Positions 57,936-64,000 of a DNA stretch of 64,000 bases are shown one piece after another. The position numbers were made by a program, and so were the translations under genes. The notes under the pieces were generated by a model. That model was not told the DNA's origin. It did no database searches and saw nothing but the letters and a program-made list of their open reading frames with translations. Position 1 is the stretch's first letter. Each line of letters begins with the position of its first letter. This DNA is from Chryseobacterium sp. SC28 (GTDB taxonomy: Bacteria; Bacteroidota; Bacteroidia; Flavobacteriales; Weeksellaceae). Location: the NCBI RefSeq assembly GCF_003932955.1, contig NZ_QOVY01000004.1, positions 98,182 to 162,181 of the forward strand. The letters run 5' to 3'.

Positions 57936-60900
57936 TGTACTATTGTTTGCATTAATTTATCGGCTTGGTTTCCAGGTCTTGCCGCATCAAAATGGTGTGC
58001 GTCATCTCCTTGCACAATTGCATCTTTACCACCTTTAAGAAATTGTAAAATATCTTTTGGATTACTAATCAAATCTCCTTTTAAATCATAACGGGTAACA
58101 TTTTTAATATTCTTGTTTCCCTGCAACTGCTTCATTAAATCAGACTTGTCAGAAATCGGACTTCCTATTAAGACCAAATTATCAATAACCTGTCCCGAAT
58201 CTGCCAATCTTAATGCCGATTGTGCCTGTAAAACACTTCCGTAAGAATAGCCAACTAAATTAAATTGCTCTCCTTCTTTTAAAGGATTGTCTTTTAATTG
58301 TTGTTGATACATACTAACAGTAGCATCAATCATATCATCCTGAACAGGACGTTGCTCATTGGTAGCAACCATAGAAGGAGCCAATCCTCCAATCATATAA
58401 CCAGAATTTGGAGATCTCATTACTTGCTCGTAACCTGTATTTCTAAAATTTGCAGTAAACGCAACATCGGCATTTTTTCCTGCGGAAGCATTCACTCTCC
58501 AAAAATCGGTTATGCCATTTTGTGCAAAAGCTATTGCCCAACGGTTGATATAATTCCAACCGTCCTGATCGTTTCCTGCACCTCCAATAAAATAAACTCT
58601 TTTTCCATCAGGGTCAACTGCAACTGTAGGACGGTTAAGAACATAAGTATAAGTACTAGTAGAAAAATATTTCTCACTTAACTTGTCAATTGTATTCCAT
58701 CTCCCGATATCCGGCATATAAAATCTCGCCCCATAATCATACATCCCTGTTTCCTGCAACTCCTTACCGTTGTACTTGTAATTATAAGGAATCGCCATCG
58801 GGTCGTACACAGAAACATTGCCGTCATTCTTCAGAAAACTCATCCCAAAAGGATAGTAATCATTTCTGTCCCTTATTTCAAGATCGCCTGCGCTGCTTTT
58901 TACATAAGATACCCGAACATTTCCAAGGTGGTCTTTGTACTGGTAAATATACCGTTTATTTTCATAATCATAAAAACCTTCTGCCGTCGGGAAGAATGAA
59001 AGGATCATATTGTCTGCTTGCGTATCTCCCGGAGCTACTATAATCGCTCTATCCATATCCGCTGAGAAGGCTTCTTGCTCGCCTGCACTGGCTACTGCTA
59101 TTGTGGTGTCATCCGGCTCTTCCAATGAACTCCTTATCGGTTCCGTGTTAGGCGTGGAGTACTGGAAGCCGTCCAGATACTCGGTATTGATGATTTTTGT
59201 TCCTGATGAGTTGGTGAGTACAAATTTCTTTTTAACTTTCACACCGTCTGCCCTGTAATAGTAATTCGTAACGTTGGCATTCTGGTTGATTTGCTTTGGC
59301 AGGTTCAGGAAATTGTAAGTAATCGCAGAGATTTTCTTATCCGGCATTGCTGTGGTGTTACCGTTTGCATCGTAGGTCATCTCTTGTCCGCCGCCTTCGT
59401 AGCCGGAAATATTGTTTTTCGTATCGTCAATCGAAATCAAACGGTTGCTGCCATCAGAATTGGCATAATGGTACACAAGTCCGTCTATTTGGTTGGCAGT
59501 AACTTTTCCTTTGGTAAAGCGATTGAGGGTTTTGATATTTCCGTTGAGGTCATAAGTTAATATTTCATCATTGAGATGGCTTTCCGGCAATGTGGTTCCG
59601 GGATCTTGATAGTTACCTCTTAGTAATCTGTTCAGCCTGTCATATTGATATCCGTATCGTTTCAGGGACACATCTCTTGAGATCCAGTCTGTTTCCGCAA
59701 TATTGCCGTTGTATCTTGCAGCGCCCAGGGAAGGGTTTTCGGGATCGTTGTAGCGGATATTATACCCGAACAGCTTTCCGTTGTTCAGAACATAAGATTC
59801 GTCTGCTGCATTGTAGGCTATATCTCCGCTGTTGATGCCCGTCAGCCAGCCCCGGATGTTGTACTTGTAATTAACTATCTGCAACGGATTATTGCCATTC
59901 TGATCACCTCCCACTTCTTTTTCTGTAAGTTGTCCGATCTCGTTGTACTTATTTTTGGCAAGTGTCACGGGGGCATCGGTGTTTACTTTGTGCGTATGCT
60001 TTGTAAGGCGGTTTTGATTGTCATAAGTGAAGTTTTCCTCAATGGTAGCGGTAATAACATTTGGATTATTCCTGCTGTGGTAGGTCATTGTTTTTTGGGG
60101 AACGCCTGTAAAGTCCAGCAGGCTTTCACTTTTTGTGAAGCCTCCCAGATGGTTATAGCTATACGCGCCTATGGGTCTTCCTTTCTGATCGTAGAAGGTG
60201 TAGTTCTTCGTCCATTTGTCATCCTCTATATTCTTTACAAAGGAAGCCGTAGGAAGGCTTTTTGTGCTGAGGTTTCCCGTTTGCGCCAATACCGGCTGCG
60301 AAAGGATGCTTGCAGGGATTGGCGGTGTGCCTGTGGGGTAGGTATCATAATAATTGACAGACAGGATGCTGTCTATAGAAGTGAAATAACCATTGGTATA
60401 ATAAACGGTAATCCCGCTTTTTCCAAAGCCCGTGCTGTCTGGAGATTCCGTAATCACCAGATTATTGATCTGATTCTGCATACTAAGCCTGTCGCCGCCG
60501 GGGATGGTTCCGGTATAGATGACTCTCCCGAAGGTGTCGTATTTAGTGAAGAGCCATTTGTCCTGCAACCTCAGGTTGGCATCCTGGGAAAGGATTAATC
60601 GGTCTGCTTTATCATAGACCATATACTCCCAGCCTTTGCCGGGGATTTTTTTCTCTACCAACCTATTTCGTCCATCGTATCGGTATTGGTAGCATAATTC
60701 GTCCAAATCTGTTTGGGAAAGTATTGTTTTTGCAGCAGCCTCCGGCTGGATTACAAATGCTAACTGATTGTATTCATTGTACACATAATAAGTATCAGAA
60801 TCTTTTGTGCCGTCATTTTTTTTTACCAAAAGGGTTTGTCCTTCTCCGTTTTTGAACTCAATGCTAGTATTGCCATCTTCATCGGTCACTGTGTTCTTGT

Positions 60901-61501
60901 AGAGCTGGGCAGCGCCGTAGTTTGTGGTCTGTGAGAGCACAGAACTGGTGGCGTTATTAGGCCAAGTGGTTGTAGTCACAAATTTTTTGACTTCTATGGC
61001 GGTATTGGTTTCATAGCCGAAGGTTACAGGCTTGCTGCTCCAGGCATTCCCCACTTGTACCTGTTGCTGGATTCTGTCCAATGGAGATGCTTCCAAAACT
61101 TTTTTTGAGTAAAATATAGTCTCCGATGGATACAAAGTGGGATATATGGGATTGGAAACCGGAGGATCAGATTGGGGATTCTGCTGATAGATTGCCCCAT
61201 TGGAACTTCCGGATTGTGGCAAAGGAACATAATCCTGAACTTGTCTTCCAAATCCATCATAGATAATTGGAGTAACGACATCATTGCCTAAAGGAGATGC
61301 TTTGACATTCAAAACCTGTTTTGGTCTTCCCAATCCATCGAAATACTGTATGGTTTCCATAGCGGGTTTTTGAATAGTATCTGAACCTTTAGCAAGATAG
61401 GTTTTGGTATATACATAATTCTCCGTAGAGCTTGGAATGGTTTGTGAAAAACCGTTTACCGCTATACACAGTAAACCGATGGGTAGTATGTGTTTTCTCA
61501 T
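57905..61501 (-). CDS. full-length RHS-repeat protein with alpha/beta-hydrolase-like C-terminal tip
   Basis: 1198 residues. Signal peptide (HILPIGLLCIAVNGFSQ), then a DUF6443-type N-terminal domain (TKTYLAKGSDTIQKPAMETIQYFDGLGRPKQVLNVKASPLGNDVVTPIIYDGFGRQVQDYVPLPQ), YD/RHS repeats (about 250-800) and the RHS core with DHLGNVRVSY, NDYYPFGMSF and the boundary MYDYGARFYMPDIGRWNTIDKLSEKY. The tip (about 980-1198) has a GYSYGS nucleophile elbow (Ser about 1086), a downstream Asp (RYDLKGDLIS) and His (DDAHHFD), i.e. an alpha/beta-hydrolase triad. A secreted or surface toxin of phospholipase/esterase type is the likely reading. The partner is the membrane protein overlapping its end. Confidence 0.85.
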   Translation of the reverse strand: MRKHILPIGLLCIAVNGFSQTIPSSTENYVYTKTYLAKGSDTIQKPAMETIQYFDGLGRPKQVLNVKASPLGNDVVTPIIYDGFGRQVQDYVPLPQSGSSNGAIYQQNPQSDPPVSNPIYPTLYPSETIFYSKKVLEASPLDRIQQQVQVGNAWSSKPVTFGYETNTAIEVKKFVTTTTWPNNATSSVLSQTTNYGAAQLYKNTVTDEDGNTSIEFKNGEGQTLLVKKNDGTKDSDTYYVYNEYNQLAFVIQPEAAAKTILSQTDLDELCYQYRYDGRNRLVEKKIPGKGWEYMVYDKADRLILSQDANLRLQDKWLFTKYDTFGRVIYTGTIPGGDRLSMQNQINNLVITESPDSTGFGKSGITVYYTNGYFTSIDSILSVNYYDTYPTGTPPIPASILSQPVLAQTGNLSTKSLPTASFVKNIEDDKWTKNYTFYDQKGRPIGAYSYNHLGGFTKSESLLDFTGVPQKTMTYHSRNNPNVITATIEENFTYDNQNRLTKHTHKVNTDAPVTLAKNKYNEIGQLTEKEVGGDQNGNNPLQIVNYKYNIRGWLTGINSGDIAYNAADESYVLNNGKLFGYNIRYNDPENPSLGAARYNGNIAETDWISRDVSLKRYGYQYDRLNRLLRGNYQDPGTTLPESHLNDEILTYDLNGNIKTLNRFTKGKVTANQIDGLVYHYANSDGSNRLISIDDTKNNISGYEGGGQEMTYDANGNTTAMPDKKISAITYNFLNLPKQINQNANVTNYYYRADGVKVKKKFVLTNSSGTKIINTEYLDGFQYSTPNTEPIRSSLEEPDDTTIAVASAGEQEAFSADMDRAIIVAPGDTQADNMILSFFPTAEGFYDYENKRYIYQYKDHLGNVRVSYVKSSAGDLEIRDRNDYYPFGMSFLKNDGNVSVYDPMAIPYNYKYNGKELQETGMYDYGARFYMPDIGRWNTIDKLSEKYFSTSTYTYVLNRPTVAVDPDGKRVYFIGGAGNDQDGWNYINRWAIAFAQNGITDFWRVNASAGKNADVAFTANFRNTGYEQVMRSPNSGYMIGGLAPSMVATNEQRPVQDDMIDATVSMYQQQLKDNPLKEGEQFNLVGYSYGSVLQAQSALRLADSGQVIDNLVLIGSPISDKSDLMKQLQGNKNIKNVTRYDLKGDLISNPKDILQFLKGGKDAIVQGDDAHHFDAARPGNQADKLMQTIVQWLQQQGVKN

Positions 61502-61513
61502 TTATTTGTGTTT

Positions 61514-63916
61514 TTATGGTTTATAGTGGTATTCGTAGGATTTTAGGATGTTTCCGTTGACGTCCCTTATTTCTTGCAGCCTGTTGGCTGTATCATAAAT
61601 ATAGACCTCACGGATTCCTGATGGTGGGGTGATGCTTCTAACACCAATCAATGGATCATAAGTGAAAGTTGTCACCTGATAGCCAGATAATGCATTTCTG
61701 AATGTATCCAAAACGGCCAGAAAAGTGCTCTCATCATTGTTTACTCCTGCTGAGGCATCGGAGTCGGAGGCTGTAATAATATCTGTTGTTGCTGTTGCTA
61801 AGGAACTGACTTGTGCGTAAGTTGCGCCTTCAATTTTAGCTATCGGCTGGGTCTGGTTGTAGCCCCAGATGATTGCTGTCGGAACGCCTGACTTGGTGGT
61901 GTATTGCTGGAGGTTGCCTTTGGTGTCGTATTGATTGTAAGTAACCTCAATAGAGAGGTTTCCTGTGACCAGATCAAGCGATGATACGGATTTTGGAACT
62001 AAGAGATTTCCTGTCTGGGTATCGGGTAAAACATCGGGATAAATGGTTTCTGTTTTGGAAATGGTCTTACCGTTTTTCTTGGTTTCGGTTACTAATGGGA
62101 TACCTACCATATTAGCAGCAATCATTAATTGCTTTCCCTTTTCGTGGGCATAACTGTAATCTGTTGTCTGATCGCTGCTGTCTGGAAAAGTGGTTTTCTG
62201 ACTTGTTAATTGATAATGTGCTGGGTTGGTGTAGAAATATTCTGTCGTGGTGGTTAAGGGAACGCCACTCATATAATCTATCGTAGATTTTGAATTTAAT
62301 GTTTCCCAAATTTCACCTTTGTAAGACTTCATTATTGACCACCATCGATCATCTGCTGGGATATGAATTCCTCCAGTACCATCGCCTTCCCCACATGCTG
62401 TCGAGTTGTTAAAACTTCCGTAAGAGGTACATCTTATCTCAAGCGTCTTTTTTGCAGTAAAAGCATTGTGCCTTTCATTTAAATAATTTTGGTTTAAGCC
62501 ATAATTGTAGGAAATTGACTTAATTTTATCTAGATTATTAAAGAAAACTGTCTTGGATTCATTAATACTAGAAACCATTTCTATAAAATTCCCTGATGAT
62601 GTATCATAATTCTGAATCGCGATGGGCGGGGCTATTTGATAAATATCAAAAAAGTGTTCTGTTCTCCCTTTGCTTACATTGTTATTGTCATAATCATATT
62701 CATTCACTTTACTGTATGCATAGAATTCGCCTAATGAATTTTTAAGGCTATTTCGTGTTCCGGAAGTCATCGTATAGTCTTTTGTATATGCGACATCCGC
62801 TACGCTGAGACCAGACTCACTCAACATCTGCACTTCAATATCCTTTTTGTCAAGCACTGATAATGGTTTACCATTAATATAAGAGCCATCTACATAATCA
62901 TAACTTTTCTTACTGATCTGATTGTCATTAGAATCTTTGTTTATGATAGTTTTAACTCTCAGTCCTCCAGCTTCTATATAATCACCTGCATATGGCAAAC
63001 TATTATAATAGGCAAAATTCACAATACTGGTCATACATTTTCTGTTGGACAACCGGATGTTATATGATTTATTAGCCTGAAGTTTTGCATACATTCTTAC
63101 CTGAGAATTTGTATTAAAGAAATATTCGTTTCCTATTGCGAATGTCTTACCGGTACTTTCGGATATATTTCCAATATCAGAAACAGTATAAATAGTTAGA
63201 GGTTGACTGCCTTCATTTATACTAATAGCACTTTTATCATGTATTGCATCTAGTTGACAAATTTCTGAATCAGGATCAATATTTTCTTTACTATTATTAT
63301 AACCTGTTATATAAAAATTCTGGTCGAAAGGAACAGTTACATTATTAACGTATGTTACAGGATTCATTGCACTATTTATATCAGGTAAAATCTGAATACT
63401 TAAACTTGTGTCATATGGTGGATAAACAGTCTCTCTCATATCTGTTCTATTTCCGTCATACTCAAATAATGTATAGCCCTTTGTTGGATAAATGATTTTC
63501 TTTAGCGATCCATTAGTAGCATAATTAATGTTGGGTCTTCTATTTCCAGTTACACTATGTATAAAATTATTAAATTCTTCAGGCGTCTGTTTTACTGTAG
63601 TATAATCCGGCAAAATATTATAATCTTTTAATGAATTGAATATAAAATTTGAATTGTTTGAACCGTTGTAGTATCCTAAAAGATCCTGAGAGAATGATAA
63701 ACGATGTGGCATTTGATCAGGATTATAATACTCAAACCTGTAATCATTTATGATCGAATCATTTACATCTTCAAATTCCAATTTAGATAAGAATGGTCTT
63801 TTAATGGATTCTGAGTAAGTGTTAGATCCCTTATTTATAGATTGATAGTAATCATAATTAAATATAACTTTTTTGCTAATTATATTATTATAACCTGTTG
63901 TGCATTTAGAATAAAT
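61514..63916 (-). CDS. RHS-associated large surface protein, 5' end broken
   Basis: About 755 residues can be read from a TTG at 63781, but coding-like sequence continues upstream to 63916 (YNNIISKKVIFNYDYYQS ... ESIKRPFLSKLEFEDVNDS) with no ATG, and is closed by an in-frame TGA at 63917-63919. The protein has the SLKKIIYPTKGYTLFEYDGN segment, YD-like pieces (VEVTYNQYDTKGNLQQYTT; FTYDPLIGVRSITPPSGIREVYIYDTANRLQEIRDVNGNILKSYEYHYKP) and is the usual partner 12 bases upstream of DUF6443 RHS proteins. Either a frameshift separates it from its N-terminal part, or it is a truncated copy. It runs to near the window end. Confidence 0.7.
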   Translation of the reverse strand: MYSKCTTGYNNIISKKVIFNYDYYQSINKGSNTYSESIKRPFLSKLEFEDVNDSIINDYRFEYYNPDQMPHRLSFSQDLLGYYNGSNNSNFIFNSLKDYNILPDYTTVKQTPEEFNNFIHSVTGNRRPNINYATNGSLKKIIYPTKGYTLFEYDGNRTDMRETVYPPYDTSLSIQILPDINSAMNPVTYVNNVTVPFDQNFYITGYNNSKENIDPDSEICQLDAIHDKSAISINEGSQPLTIYTVSDIGNISESTGKTFAIGNEYFFNTNSQVRMYAKLQANKSYNIRLSNRKCMTSIVNFAYYNSLPYAGDYIEAGGLRVKTIINKDSNDNQISKKSYDYVDGSYINGKPLSVLDKKDIEVQMLSESGLSVADVAYTKDYTMTSGTRNSLKNSLGEFYAYSKVNEYDYDNNNVSKGRTEHFFDIYQIAPPIAIQNYDTSSGNFIEMVSSINESKTVFFNNLDKIKSISYNYGLNQNYLNERHNAFTAKKTLEIRCTSYGSFNNSTACGEGDGTGGIHIPADDRWWSIMKSYKGEIWETLNSKSTIDYMSGVPLTTTTEYFYTNPAHYQLTSQKTTFPDSSDQTTDYSYAHEKGKQLMIAANMVGIPLVTETKKNGKTISKTETIYPDVLPDTQTGNLLVPKSVSSLDLVTGNLSIEVTYNQYDTKGNLQQYTTKSGVPTAIIWGYNQTQPIAKIEGATYAQVSSLATATTDIITASDSDASAGVNNDESTFLAVLDTFRNALSGYQVTTFTYDPLIGVRSITPPSGIREVYIYDTANRLQEIRDVNGNILKSYEYHYKP

Positions 63917-64000
63917 TCATTTTAATTTTGTTCAAACTTCTTTTGAAAACAAAGAAATTGAGATATTGAATCATTGTAAAAGATGTGATTTTGGAGGTAA

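Noticed and set aside
59930..60598. 222-codon plus-strand frame within the full-length RHS gene
   Set aside because: It lies fully inside the RHS repeats on the opposite strand, where repetitive codons keep antisense frames open.
53640..64000. RHS region as a prophage or type VI secretion locus
   Set aside because: No phage structural genes, VgrG, PAAR or Hcp are present; the RHS protein has its own signal peptide and a DUF6443 N-terminus.

Overview
The window comes from a member of the Bacteroidota, most likely a Flavobacteriia close to Chryseobacterium (Weeksellaceae). The signs are an AT-rich genome, many promoters with the Bacteroidota -7 element TAnnTTTG, a SusC/SusD pair, lineage-typical small families (DUF4492, DUF4293, DUF4173, DUF6443-type RHS proteins), a Rho with the long polar insertion of this phylum, and housekeeping genes of flavobacterial type.

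Layout. 1-3469: an RsmI-like methylase, a small unknown protein and a MutS2 without Smr domain. 3673-19276: a reduced-sulfur locus with a Crp-type regulator, rhodanese, OsmC-like protein, an RND efflux pump (TolC/HlyD/AcrB) with a PII-like protein and a DUF2892 protein, an AraC regulator, a collapsed cytochrome bd operon (DUF4492, then a CydA'-'CydB fusion), a NifX-like protein, sulfide:quinone oxidoreductase, a TauE/SafE exporter, a methyltransferase, a CstB-like persulfide dioxygenase-rhodanese, a second DUF2892 protein and thioredoxin. 19518-25145: Hsp20, a CPA2 antiporter, a Cys-containing lipoprotein, two TlpA-like thioredoxins, a DsrE-like protein and a SoxB-like metallohydrolase. 25161-31201 (minus): SusC, SusD and a calcineurin-like phosphoesterase. 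31726-35960: ClpB, PaaG-like and PaaI-like enzymes. 36210-39147: a small operator-linked system (membrane protein, winged-helix regulator, DUF4173 protein, lipoprotein). 39176-53562: ordinary core genes (aroQ, tRNA-Glu, rpsT, ccoI-type P-ATPase with a divergent Crp/Fnr gene, panB, sdhCAB, an exporter-type ABC protein, rho, a GNAT protein). 53640-64000 (minus): an RHS polymorphic-toxin locus with one full-length RHS protein and three displaced RHS-core segments, two of which carry different C-terminal tips, each followed by a small membrane protein. It also holds an IS3-type remnant.

How the parts work together. The strongest new signal is a predicted regulon. Four promoters (before rhodanese, TolC, SQR and the CstB-like gene) carry a TGTRA-N6-TYACN dyad whose centre lies exactly 33 bp upstream of the centre of the -7 box. 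The Crp-family protein at the head of the locus has R-E-x-x-x-R in its recognition helix, the arrangement that reads TGTGA in E. coli CRP, and contains a single cysteine. I infer that it activates sulfide/persulfide detoxification and, unexpectedly, an RND pump. The second signal is the RHS toxin array with shared junction repeats. Two further points are a pair of ACTTTG-N5-CAAAGT operators lying on -7 boxes around the winged-helix regulator, and the in-frame CydA'-'CydB deletion fusion.
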